Origin: JAWLBM01 sp041687675 | Lineage (GTDB): Bacteria > Pseudomonadota > Alphaproteobacteria > Rhizobiales > Pleomorphomonadaceae | Length of the DNA stretch: 64,000 nucleotides | Assembly: GCA_041687675.1 (NCBI GenBank) | Contig: JAWLBM010000005.1 | Location: forward strand, 1 to 64,000 | Reading direction: 5' to 3' | Part shown: piece after piece, positions 53,515 to 62,387 of the stretch | Layout: every line of letters starts with the position of its first letter | How positions within the stretch are numbered: position 1 is the first letter of the stretch | Program-made: the position numbers and the translations under genes | The notes under the pieces: generated by a model | Databases searched by the model: none | Seen by the model: only the letters and a program-made list of their open reading frames with translations | Told to the model about the DNA's origin: nothing

Positions 53515-56500
53515 TCACCTGCGCGGACGCCCGCGCTCCGCCTCCTCGCGCATGCGCTTCACGTCGAGCAGGAAGCGGTGGACCTCCTCGCCGGCCGTCC
53601 GGCGCGGCCCACCGCTCTCGGGCCCGGCGGCCTCCTCGTCGCCGGGGAGGATCACCGCCTTGCGCGGCAGCTTCTTCACGCCGGGCAGGCGTATGACGAA
53701 TTGGGGTCCTTCTCCATCGAAATTCTTGCCGACGTTCACCCGCAAGCGCCCCTTGTAGAAGCTGACGTCGCCTGCGCGACCGCCGATCTTGCGATTGCCA
53801 CGCCAGCGGAGCTTCTGCTTGCCCTTCCGGTGCCGGTTCCCGTCGAGCATGGACAGGTCGATCCGGTCGCCTTCGCTGAGCTTGAAGTCGGTGATGACGT
53901 CCCACGCCTCGTTGTCGCTATCGACGTAGGCGAAGGTGTCCGCACCCTTGCCTCCGGTCAGCTTGTTGTAGCCACCCAGCCCGGCGATCACGTTCGGTTT
54001 GTCGTCGCCGATGATCCGGTCGCGGTACAAGGATCCGATGACGTTCTCGAAGTTCTTGAAGGACGTCAGCTTCCAGTTGCCGGAATGCAGAGAGACCGTG
54101 ACGGGGTCCGAGCTCCAGGAGAATCCGAGCGTGTCCCTCCCCGGCCCGCCGTCGAGAATGTCCTCGCCACCCTGCCCCGCTTCCACCCGGTCGTCACCCT
54201 CGCCCGCATGGATGGTCTCGTTCCGGTCCGAAACGATGATGGTGTCGGCGTTGTCGGTGCCGTGAAGGATCTCGACGCTGTCCAGCAGCATGAACGACTT
54301 CATGCTGCCGAACTTGTAGTATCCCGTCTCGTAGAGATTGGCATAGAAGCTCGCCCATTCCGGGTGGGCCTTGTACGTATCGGTTCCGTCGCCCATCCTG
54401 ATGTCGCCGTATCCTCCCGTCGATTCGATGACGTCGTTCCCGAAGGTCGTGCTCAGCCATTGCACGCGGCCCTTGAGAATGATCCGTTGAGACCATTTGC
54501 TGAAGATATCGGTGGGGAAGACGTTAAGTCCGCCGGTGTCTTCGGTGCGGTAAGGCTTGTAGCCACCGACCGGGACCACGTCTCCGACCTCGACGGTCTC
54601 GACGTTGTCCGGCAGGCGGAATTTCCCCGTCCCCGCCACGACCACGCGGTCGGCGCCCTCTCCGGCCTTCTCGATCACCTGTGCCCCCGGCGCCACGAGG
54701 TAGACATCGTTTCCAGGTCCGCCGTACGAGATCGACGTTCCGGAGGTGTCGTACAACATGTCGTCGCCCCCCTCGCCGAAGAGCTTGTTGTAGTCGTTCC
54801 CACCGTCCAGCGTGTCGTTGCCGTCTCCGCCATGGAGCTCGTCGTAGCCGGCCCCGCCGTCGAGGTCGTCGTTCCCCGCCCCGCCGTAGAGCTCGTCGGG
54901 TCCCGCCCCGCCGGTGAGGGTGTCGTCGCCGTCCTCGCCGAAGAGCAGGTCGGCGTTTGCGCCGGCGATCAGGGTGTCGGCGCCGGAGCCGCCCCAGAGC
55001 TGGTTGGAGCCGCTGCCGCCGCCGCCCATCAGCGTGTCGTTGCCGCCAAGGCCGAGCACGACGTCGACGCCGCCGGCGCCGTCGAGCACGTCGTCGCCGT
55101 CGCCGCCGACCAGGGTCTCGCCGTCGTCGGTCGCCGCCCCCTCCGCGGACTTGCGGATGTCGAGCACGAGGTTCGCCGGCTTGGCGCCGAAGGAGTCCGA
55201 CACCGCCACAGACACCGTGTCCTGCGTTTCCGCGCCGGGCTTGTCGACATAGGTGAGGACGTTCCCGGCGATCGTCACGTCGCCGCTGACCGAGCCGGTG
55301 ACGGTGTAGTGCAGATCGTCGCCGTCGGGGTCGGTCGCCAGCGGGAAGGAGAAGCTCGCGTCGTTCTTCAGCCGAACGACGTGGACGCCGGAATGGACGA
55401 ACGCCGGCTTTCCGTTGACGGGCATCGGCACCGGCGCGGCGTCGAGCGCGACGGTGCCGTCGTCGAACTCCAGCGCCTCGACGCCGTAGAGCGCGTCCTT
55501 GCCGCCGTCGCCGCCGAGCGTCGCGAGAAGGCCGTCCGTCACCTGCCATCCGCCGGCGATCTTCTGAAGCGTGTAGCGCCGGGCGGGGCCGGTGTAGACC
55601 ACCGTGTCCTTCCCGTCGTTGCCGAACACCGTGTCGTTGCCGCGGCCGGGGAGGATGGTGTCGTCGCCGGGCGAGCCCGGCACTAGGGCGAGGGCGAAGA
55701 CGTCCGCCTTGCCGTTGCCGTCGACGCCGACGGTGAGGAGGGTCGCGGCCATGCCCGAGACGACCGCCACCGGCGCCGACGCCGCGAGGGAGACGCGGTC
55801 GATCGAGCCGGAGGAGGAGGAGACCGGCCGGAACAGAGCGCCGGTGACGACGCTCCCGAAGTAGAGCCGGTGTGCGCCGCTCCCGGGATTGGGGATGAGC
55901 GGGAAGTCGCGCGTGGAGAACGCGAGGATGGTGCCGTCCGCCGAGAAGGCCGGGCGGTTGGCGTAGGCGCCGGCGGGAAGGCCGGTCGTCGCCGTGCCGT
56001 CGGGGTTGCTCGTGGAGGCGATGCGGATCGTGCCCGCCGGCCGGCCGCTCTGCGCGCCGGCCGCGAGCGTCTTCACGTAGACGTCCTCGCGCCCGTTGGT
56101 GTCGGCCGGGCTGCCGTCGAAGTCGAACCCGGTGGTGGCGAAGGCGACCTCGCGCCCGTCAGGCGAGAACACGGGGTCGCGGCTCTGGCCGTTGGCCATC
56201 GGTGTGATGTCTTCGAACTGGCCGATGTCGTCGTCGTCCCCGTCGAGGGCGCCGAGGACGGTCTTGACAAGCACCTGCCCCCCGAAGCGCATCTCCGGCG
56301 GAACCGTCGCCGACGAGCTGCGCACGAACACGACCTTGCCGCCCATCGGCGAGAAGCGCGCGCTGCCGGAGTGCTCCGTGAACTGACCGCCGCCCTGCCC
56401 GACTGACAGGCGGACGATCTTGCCGTCGGTCCGGCGCAGGTAGACGTCGGCCTTTCCGTTGGTGTCGTTGGGGCCGAGGTCGGTGGCGAGGGAGGTGAAC

Positions 56501-57159
56501 AGGATTTCCCCGTTCGGCCCGAAGGAGGGGTCGCCGCTGTCGCCGTTGCCGGCGGTCTTGATCCCCCCGACGGTGGTGCAGCAGGTGATCACCACCGGCT
56601 TCACCTCACCGAGGAACGCCGCCTGGTGGACCAGGATCTGCGCCTTGCCGTCGAAGTCGGTGCCGGTTCCTGCGACGAGGTCCTCCGAGCGGCTCGCGTA
56701 GACCAGCGACTTGCCGTCCGGGCTCCAGGCCGCGGGCATGTCCTCCACGCCGAGGGACCCGCCGCCGTTGCCGACCCGCGACTGCAGCCAGACCTCGCCG
56801 GTCGAGAGCCTCTTCACATAGAGCTGGGTGCCGGTGACGCCGGTGATCAGCGGGCCTTCGCTGACGAAGGCGACATGGGCGCCGTCCGGCGAGACGACGC
56901 CGTGCCGCCCGCCCGGGCCGGTGTCGACCGCACCGGGGGCGAGGGACACGGCGGTGACGGCGGACGCCGGAAAGAGGCCGGCGACCGGGTCGCCCCAGAT
57001 CGTGTCGGCGCCGTCGAGGCCGGTGACGACGCTCGCGCCGCCCTCGCCGGCGAGGATGTCGGCGAACTCCGTGCCGGACACCACGTCGGCGAGCGCGGGG
57101 GGAACGAGGAAGGCGGCGAGGACGCCGCCGAGGAGTGCGGGGCGGACGAGCGGGGGCAT
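53515..57159 (-). CDS. Secreted beta-propeller and RTX-repeat protein
   Basis: A 1214-residue protein. Residues 1-24 form a Sec signal peptide. From about 85 to 450 are repeated PD40/TolB-like blades (FSPDGREVAFATTG, AWSPDGKSLVYASR). A cadherin-like segment (ATDPDGDDLHYTVTG) lies near 640. Dense RTX calcium-binding nonapeptides (GGAGNDDLDGGAGYDELHGG) span about 680-800, with more at 964-1014 and 1060-1104, ending ITDFKLSEGDRIDLS as in serralysin-type C-termini. RTX proteins normally leave by type I secretion without a Sec signal, so the combination is unusual. Lys/Arg-rich residues follow to the end. No T1SS genes are nearby. Function unknown; extracellular or periplasmic location is inference. 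Confidence 0.88.
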   Translation of the reverse strand: MPPLVRPALLGGVLAAFLVPPALADVVSGTEFADILAGEGGASVVTGLDGADTIWGDPVAGLFPASAVTAVSLAPGAVDTGPGGRHGVVSPDGAHVAFVSEGPLITGVTGTQLYVKRLSTGEVWLQSRVGNGGGSLGVEDMPAAWSPDGKSLVYASRSEDLVAGTGTDFDGKAQILVHQAAFLGEVKPVVITCCTTVGGIKTAGNGDSGDPSFGPNGEILFTSLATDLGPNDTNGKADVYLRRTDGKIVRLSVGQGGGQFTEHSGSARFSPMGGKVVFVRSSSATVPPEMRFGGQVLVKTVLGALDGDDDDIGQFEDITPMANGQSRDPVFSPDGREVAFATTGFDFDGSPADTNGREDVYVKTLAAGAQSGRPAGTIRIASTSNPDGTATTGLPAGAYANRPAFSADGTILAFSTRDFPLIPNPGSGAHRLYFGSVVTGALFRPVSSSSGSIDRVSLAASAPVAVVSGMAATLLTVGVDGNGKADVFALALVPGSPGDDTILPGRGNDTVFGNDGKDTVVYTGPARRYTLQKIAGGWQVTDGLLATLGGDGGKDALYGVEALEFDDGTVALDAAPVPMPVNGKPAFVHSGVHVVRLKNDASFSFPLATDPDGDDLHYTVTGSVSGDVTIAGNVLTYVDKPGAETQDTVSVAVSDSFGAKPANLVLDIRKSAEGAATDDGETLVGGDGDDVLDGAGGVDVVLGLGGNDTLMGGGGSGSNQLWGGSGADTLIAGANADLLFGEDGDDTLTGGAGPDELYGGAGNDDLDGGAGYDELHGGDGNDTLDGGNDYNKLFGEGGDDMLYDTSGTSISYGGPGNDVYLVAPGAQVIEKAGEGADRVVVAGTGKFRLPDNVETVEVGDVVPVGGYKPYRTEDTGGLNVFPTDIFSKWSQRIILKGRVQWLSTTFGNDVIESTGGYGDIRMGDGTDTYKAHPEWASFYANLYETGYYKFGSMKSFMLLDSVEILHGTDNADTIIVSDRNETIHAGEGDDRVEAGQGGEDILDGGPGRDTLGFSWSSDPVTVSLHSGNWKLTSFKNFENVIGSLYRDRIIGDDKPNVIAGLGGYNKLTGGKGADTFAYVDSDNEAWDVITDFKLSEGDRIDLSMLDGNRHRKGKQKLRWRGNRKIGGRAGDVSFYKGRLRVNVGKNFDGEGPQFVIRLPGVKKLPRKAVILPGDEEAAGPESGGPRRTAGEEVHRFLLDVKRMREEAERGRPRR

Positions 57160-57208
57160 GGCGCAACTCCGGGCGCGCGGATCCGCATGCGAGCGCGCCG
57201 TTCGTTCC

Positions 57209-57237
57209 CTTCTAGCAAGCATCCGTATTAATGACAA
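57209..57237 (-). promoter_or_regulatory. Predicted promoter of RTX-type gene
   Basis: On the minus strand TTGTCA (57232-57237), 17 bases, TAGAAG (57209-57214). It is about 43 bases before the start codon, which has GGAG at suitable spacing. Confidence 0.5.
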
Positions 57238-57382
57238 GATCAGTGACGGGCATGCACGTGCCGCCGCCCCCGCTCGGCCCGACCCGCCGGCTGCCCGGTT
57301 TTCCCTTTCCTTCGCGCGGGCGCTTGCCTATGAAAGACGCGCCGGTCCGCCGGACGTCCCCCATTGCAGCGAATTCGCAGAC

Positions 57383-58258
57383 ATGTCCCAGCCGCCGACA
57401 GCCTCCGTTCCAGCGCTCGCCGACCTCCGCGCCCGCATCGACGCCATCGACGCGGAGATTCACCGGCTGCTGATCGATCGCAGCGACATCATCGACCAGC
57501 TGATCGCGGTGAAGCGCACCGACGAGCCGGGGGCGGCGTTCCGGCCGGGTCGCGAGGCGGCGATGATGCACGCGCTGGTCGACCGCCACCGCGGCCACCT
57601 GCCGATCGTGACGGTGGAGCACCTCTGGCGGGAGATCATCTCCACCTTCACATGGCTGCAGGCGCCCTACACCGTCCACGTCGCCACCGGCGACGCGGCG
57701 GAGACGCGCGACGTCGCCCGCTTCTACTTCGGCTTCACCGTCCCCTTCGAGACCGCCGACGCGCCCGCCGGCGCCATCGCCGCCGTCGCCCGCTCCACCT
57801 CCGACCTGGCGGTGGTCCGCCTCGGCGAGACGGACGCGCCCTGGTGGACTGGGCTCGGCGCCGGAGAGGGGGCGCCGCGGGTGATCGGGCGGCTGCCCTT
57901 CGTCGATGCGCCGGACCGGCCTGTGGCGACGCCGGCGGTGGTGGTGTCGATGCCGTTGAAGGACCCGGTCGCGCCCGAGGTGGCGGTGTTCGCCTGCCGC
58001 GGGCCGGCCGACCCGGCCGCCCACGCCTGGCTGCGCAAGCGCGGGGTCGAGGTCATCGCCTGGCACGCGCCCTGGGGCCGGCACACCGGCGCGGTCGGCG
58101 CGGAACTGGTGGTGGCGGTGGCCGCCGACGGCGAGGACCCGGCCGACCTCGGCGCCCGCACCGCCGCCCGCGCCCGCGACGACGCCGGCATCATCCTCGC
58201 CGACATACGCCCGGTCGGCGGCTATGCCGCGCCGATCCGCCCCCCCGAGCGCGGCTGA
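57383..58258 (+). CDS. Chorismate mutase with C-terminal extension
   Basis: A 291-residue protein. Residues 1-90 form an AroQ-type chorismate mutase (LRARIDAIDAEIHRLLIDRSDIID, then VKRTDE and REAAMM), giving prephenate. The C-terminal 200 residues (from YTVHVATGD) resemble a degenerate prephenate dehydratase-like domain without the catalytic TRF motif I would expect, so dehydratase activity is unlikely. hisC and tyrA follow, forming the tyrosine branch. Confidence 0.85.
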   Translation: MSQPPTASVPALADLRARIDAIDAEIHRLLIDRSDIIDQLIAVKRTDEPGAAFRPGREAAMMHALVDRHRGHLPIVTVEHLWREIISTFTWLQAPYTVHVATGDAAETRDVARFYFGFTVPFETADAPAGAIAAVARSTSDLAVVRLGETDAPWWTGLGAGEGAPRVIGRLPFVDAPDRPVATPAVVVSMPLKDPVAPEVAVFACRGPADPAAHAWLRKRGVEVIAWHAPWGRHTGAVGAELVVAVAADGEDPADLGARTAARARDDAGIILADIRPVGGYAAPIRPPERG

Positions 58259-58300
58259 CCCGCTGCGCGACCCCTCCTCCCGACGAGCCCGAAGCGCCCC

Positions 58301-59410
58301 ATGACGATGATCACCGACCGCCCCGTCCCCCGCCCCGGCGTGCTGGCCATCGACCCCTACGTGCCCGGTCGCTCGAAGGCGGCGCCCGGCCGCAAGCTGC
58401 ACAAGCTCTCCTCCAACGAGACGCCGCTCGGCCCCTCGCCGAAGGCGCGGGAGGCCTACCTTGCCGCCGGCGACGGGCTCGAGCGCTACCCGGACGGCGC
58501 GGCCACGGCGCTGCGCCAGGCCATCGCCGCGGCGCACGGCCTTTCCGCCGATCGCATCGTCTGCGGCAACGGCTCGGACGAACTGCTCGAGCTTCTCGCC
58601 CGCGCCTACATCGGCCCCGGCGACGAGGGCCTTTTCACCGAGCACGGCTTCCTCGTCTACCGGATCGCCATCCTCGCCGCCGGCGGGACGCCGGTGGTGG
58701 CGCCGGAGACCGCGCTGACCGCCGACGTCGACGCGCTGCTCGCCCGGGTGACGGAGCGCACCAGGGTCGTCTTCCTCGCCAACCCCAACAACCCGACCGG
58801 CACCTTCCTGCCGATCACCGAGGTGCGCCGCCTGCATGCCGGACTGCCGCCGAACGTGCTGCTCGTGCTCGACGCGGCCTATGCCGAATACGTCCGCCGC
58901 AACGACTACGAGAGCGGCATCGAGCTGGTCTCGAGCTTCCGCAACGTGGTGATGACCCGCACCTTCTCAAAGATCCACGGCCTCGCGGCGCTGCGGATCG
59001 GCTGGCTCTACGGGCCGGAGGAGGTGGTGGACGCCCTCAACCGGGTGCGCGGCCCGTTCAACCTGTCCGCCCCGGCGATCGCCGCCGGGGTGGCGGCGGT
59101 CGCCGACCGCGCCTTCGTCGAGGCCGCCGTCGCCCACAACGACCGCTGGCTGTCGTGGCTCGGCGAGGAGATCCGCGGCCTCGGGCTCGAGGTCACGCCC
59201 TCGGTCGGCAACTTCCTGCTGATCCACTTCCCCGAGGAGGCGGGCCGCACGGCGGCCGACGCGGACGATTTCCTCACCGGCGAGGGCATCGTGCTGCGCC
59301 GCGTCTCCGCCTACGGCCTGCCGAACGCGCTGCGCTTGTCGATCGGCGACGAGGAGGCGAACCGCGCGACGGTCGACGCGCTCAGGGCCTTCCTGGGGCG
59401 GGCGCCATGA
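58301..59410 (+). CDS. hisC: Histidinol-phosphate/aromatic aminotransferase
   Basis: A 369-residue PLP enzyme of the HisC type. The N-terminal YVPGRSKAAPGRKLHKLSSN is followed by NPNNPTGTF and the PLP Lys in TFSKIHGLAALRIGW. Between chorismate mutase and tyrA it may transaminate prephenate or 4-hydroxyphenylpyruvate as well as, or instead of, histidinol phosphate. Its stop overlaps the tyrA start (ATGA). Confidence 0.94.
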   Translation: MTMITDRPVPRPGVLAIDPYVPGRSKAAPGRKLHKLSSNETPLGPSPKAREAYLAAGDGLERYPDGAATALRQAIAAAHGLSADRIVCGNGSDELLELLARAYIGPGDEGLFTEHGFLVYRIAILAAGGTPVVAPETALTADVDALLARVTERTRVVFLANPNNPTGTFLPITEVRRLHAGLPPNVLLVLDAAYAEYVRRNDYESGIELVSSFRNVVMTRTFSKIHGLAALRIGWLYGPEEVVDALNRVRGPFNLSAPAIAAGVAAVADRAFVEAAVAHNDRWLSWLGEEIRGLGLEVTPSVGNFLLIHFPEEAGRTAADADDFLTGEGIVLRRVSAYGLPNALRLSIGDEEANRATVDALRAFLGRAP

Positions 59411-60321
59411 CGGAGGTCGTCGGGCGGCTCGCCATCGTCGGCATCGGGCTGATCGGCTCGTCGATCGCGCGCGGGGCGCGGCTGAAGGGGCTCGCCCGCG
59501 AGATTGCGGTGGCCGACGCCTCGCCGAAGCACCTCGCCCGGGCCCGGGAAATCGGCCTTGGCGACGCATGGCACGCGGATGCCGCCGAGGCCGCCGCCGG
59601 GGCCGACCTGGTCATCGCCTGCGTGCCGGTCGGCGCCTGCGAGGCCGTGGCCCGGGCGATCGCGCCCGCGCTGAAGCCGGGCGCCATCGTCTCCGACGTC
59701 GGCTCGGTGAAGGGCTCGGTGATCCGCCAGATGCAGCCCCACCTGCCGGCGGGCACGTCCTTCGTCCCGGCGCACCCGGTGGCGGGCACCGAGTACTCCG
59801 GGCCGAACGCCGGCTTCGCCGAGCTGTTCGAGAACCGCTGGTCGATCCTGACGCCGCCGGAGGGGACCGATCCGGCCGCGACGGCGCTGGTCGAGGCCTT
59901 CTGGCGTGGCCTCGGCTCCGACGTCGAGGTGATGTCGGCGAGGCACCACGACCTCGTGCTGGCGATCACCAGCCACGTACCGCACCTCATCGCCTACAAT
60001 ATCGTCGGCACGGCGGCGGACCTCGAGGAGGTCACCCAGTCGGAGGTGATGAAGTTCTCCGCCGGCGGCTTCCGCGACTTCACCCGCATCGCCGCCTCCG
60101 ACCCGACCATGTGGCGGGACGTGTTCCTGCACAACCGCGAGGCGGTGCTGGAGGTGCTCGGCCGCTTCACCGAGGACCTGATCGCATTGCAGCGGCAGAT
60201 CCGCTGGGGCGAGGGCGACAAGCTGTTCGACCTCTTCACCCGCACCCGCGAGATCCGCCGCGGCATCATCGGCATGGGCCAGGAGACCCCGGCGCCCGAC
60301 TTCGGCCGCCGCAAGAGCTGA
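59407..60321 (+). CDS. tyrA: Prephenate/arogenate dehydrogenase
   Basis: A 304-residue NAD(P)-linked dehydrogenase that oxidatively decarboxylates prephenate or arogenate for tyrosine synthesis. The cofactor loop is VGIGLIGSSIARG; SDVGSVKGSV, the conserved His in HPVAGTEYSGP and ITSHVPHLIAYNIV are present. No ACT domain follows, so feedback control differs from fused forms. It is two bases from the end of ispA on the other strand. Confidence 0.95.
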   Translation: MTEVVGRLAIVGIGLIGSSIARGARLKGLAREIAVADASPKHLARAREIGLGDAWHADAAEAAAGADLVIACVPVGACEAVARAIAPALKPGAIVSDVGSVKGSVIRQMQPHLPAGTSFVPAHPVAGTEYSGPNAGFAELFENRWSILTPPEGTDPAATALVEAFWRGLGSDVEVMSARHHDLVLAITSHVPHLIAYNIVGTAADLEEVTQSEVMKFSAGGFRDFTRIAASDPTMWRDVFLHNREAVLEVLGRFTEDLIALQRQIRWGEGDKLFDLFTRTREIRRGIIGMGQETPAPDFGRRKS

Positions 60322-60323
60322 GG

Positions 60324-61262
60324 TTAGCTGCGCCGGGCGGCGACGAAGCGGGCGGCCTCGGCGAGCGTCTCGCCCGAGGGGCCGTAGCTCGCCACCAGCG
60401 CCACCGCCTCGTCGACCAGCGAGCCGAGCTCCGACCGGGCGGCGTCGACGCCGAGGCGGGCGACCAGCGTTCCCTTGCCGCGCCCCTCGTCCTTCGCCGT
60501 GGCCTTGCCCAGTGTGGCCGCGTCGGCGGTGACGTCGAGGAGGTCGTCGGCGAGCTGGAAGGCGAGGCCGACGATCTCGCCGTAGCGCGACAGCCGGGCG
60601 AGGTCGCCGCTGTTGGCGCCGCCGAGGCGGGCGCCCATCACGCAGGCGGCGCGGATCAGCGCGCCAGTCTTCATCGCCTGCAGTTCCCGGATCTCGGCCT
60701 CGCCGAGCGGCAGCGGCCGGCCGTCGCCGAAGCGGCCCTCGGCGGCAAGGTCCAGCATCTGGCCGCCGACCATGCCGCCGATCCCCGAGGCGCGGGCAAG
60801 GTCCGTCACCAGCGCGACGCGCACCGACGGGTTCGGATGGGTCTCCGGCCGTGCGAGGAGATCGAAGGCCAGCGTCTGCAGGCCGTCTCCGACCAGGATC
60901 GCCGTCGCCTCGTCATAGGCGCGGTGGACGGTCGGCCGCCCGCGGCGCAGGTCGTCGTCGTCCATCGACGGCAGGTCGTCGTGGACCAGCGAATAGCAGT
61001 GCAGGCACTCCACCGCCGCCGCCGCCACCAACGGGTCGCCCTCCGCCATGGCGCCGCGGCGGCAGAGCGCGGCGGCCTCGACGAGCAGGAAGGGCCGGAG
61101 CCGCTTGCCCCCGGCGAGGACCGCGTGGCGCATCGCCTCCATCAGCCGCGGCGGCCGCGTCCGCTCGCCGGGCAGGGCGGTGCCGGCGAGGGCGGCGGCG
61201 AGGTGCGCCTCCACGTCCGCGGCGACCAGGGCGAGGCGTCTGGCGAAGGCATCGGGGGTCAT
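60324..61262 (-). CDS. ispA: Farnesyl diphosphate synthase
   Basis: Polyprenyl synthetase of 312 residues condensing DMAPP/GPP with IPP. The first Asp-rich motif is DDLPSMDDDDLRRG (with the two inserted residues typical of bacterial FPP synthases), the second is DDLLD, and GGKRLRPFL is the IPP-binding part. The start at 61262 (MTPDAFARRL) fits the family. The HTH regulator gene lies 95 bases upstream. Confidence 0.95.
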   Translation of the reverse strand: MTPDAFARRLALVAADVEAHLAAALAGTALPGERTRPPRLMEAMRHAVLAGGKRLRPFLLVEAAALCRRGAMAEGDPLVAAAAVECLHCYSLVHDDLPSMDDDDLRRGRPTVHRAYDEATAILVGDGLQTLAFDLLARPETHPNPSVRVALVTDLARASGIGGMVGGQMLDLAAEGRFGDGRPLPLGEAEIRELQAMKTGALIRAACVMGARLGGANSGDLARLSRYGEIVGLAFQLADDLLDVTADAATLGKATAKDEGRGKGTLVARLGVDAARSELGSLVDEAVALVASYGPSGETLAEAARFVAARRS

Positions 61263-61357
61263 GCGGTTTCCGCTGCTAAGGACGTTGCCGGAGGGGTGCC
61301 CCAGGGCGGGGCGATGGTCAAGGGCGGCGATGGCCGCAATGGGGCGGCGGGCCACCT

Positions 61358-62209
61358 TCAGGGGACGGCGCGGGTGATCAGCCCGTCGACATGGCCGGCG
61401 AAGTCGTGCGGCAGCACCGCCGCGATCCGGATCAGTTCGTCGAATCGTTGCGACAGCAGGCGGATGTGGCCGATGGCGTTGAACACCAGGTAGCGCTCGC
61501 CGATGTAGATCGCCGCCCGCCGGGTGCCGAACACGGTGAAGGGCACCGAGGTGGTGACGCGCTGGTCGAAGAGGTAGGCCCTGATCCCGGGGTAGAGCTG
61601 GTCGTAGAGGTCGCGCATGTGCTCCAGCGCGGCGCGCCGGTCCGCCGCCGGCATGCCGCGCCAGCGGCCCGCGCCCTCGGCCAGCATCTCGAGCTGCTGC
61701 AGGTTGAAGGCGACCTCGAGCTCGGTGTCCGGCTGGCGCCAGAAGTCCAGCCGCGAGCGGGCGAAGTGGATGCGCTCGTCGACGTCGCCCGACAGCGCGT
61801 CGGCATACTCGAAGCGGAGCGCCGGCTCGGACATCAGGAAGGTCGGCAGCGACGCCGGGACCGTCTTCACGCGCGCGCCCACCGCCTCGCGCACCCAGTC
61901 GAGGAAGAGGTCGTCCACCGGTCCCCGCCCGGGGCGGCGGAACTGCAGCGCCGCCTCGATGACCTCCGCGCCGATCTGCTCGCTCTGGCTGAGCCCGAGC
62001 AGCCAGTCGATGGAGACACGGGCGAAGGCGGCCACCGCGATCAGCGTCTCCGCCCGCGGCAGCCGCTGGTCCCTGCCGTCGAGCAGCTGCGCCAGGGTCG
62101 AGCGGTCGATCCCGGCGCCGCGGGCGAAGGCGGACGGGTTCAGCCCGGAGCGGGCGACGACCTCGCCCAGCCGCTCGCGGAAGACATCCGTCGGACGGGG
62201 TGGGGCCAT
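61358..62209 (-). CDS. XRE-type HTH regulator with large effector domain
   Basis: A 283-residue protein. The N-terminal helix-turn-helix (FRERLGEVVARSGLNPSAFA, GIDRSTLAQLLDG) is followed by about 200 residues without a named domain (WRQPDTELEVAFN, LYPGIRAYLFDQRVTTS), possibly a ligand sensor. It diverges from a fatty acid desaturase; between them is a 10-bp near-perfect inverted repeat. Control of the desaturase and of itself is a fair inference. Confidence 0.85.
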   Translation of the reverse strand: MAPPRPTDVFRERLGEVVARSGLNPSAFARGAGIDRSTLAQLLDGRDQRLPRAETLIAVAAFARVSIDWLLGLSQSEQIGAEVIEAALQFRRPGRGPVDDLFLDWVREAVGARVKTVPASLPTFLMSEPALRFEYADALSGDVDERIHFARSRLDFWRQPDTELEVAFNLQQLEMLAEGAGRWRGMPAADRRAALEHMRDLYDQLYPGIRAYLFDQRVTTSVPFTVFGTRRAAIYIGERYLVFNAIGHIRLLSQRFDELIRIAAVLPHDFAGHVDGLITRAVP

Positions 62210-62229
62210 GGCCGATGCTCCAGTCTGAT

Positions 62230-62258
62230 GATTTCGTCACCATAACGATGACAAAATC
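62230..62258. promoter_or_regulatory. Operator-like inverted repeat
   Basis: GATTTCGTCA, nine bases, TGACAAAATC: nine of ten arm positions are complementary. It begins 20 bases upstream of the HTH gene start, in the divergent region with the desaturase. Confidence 0.6.
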
Positions 62259-62387
62259 CCGATCGCGCGGCAATAGCCCTCGATCCGCAGCGATCCGTCA
62301 CAAGGTCATCCTTGCGGGATCCCGCCGTCGCGCCGCATGATTCCGTCATGTTTTCCAGCGGAGTCGGGGAAGGAATTGGTTAGGCGG

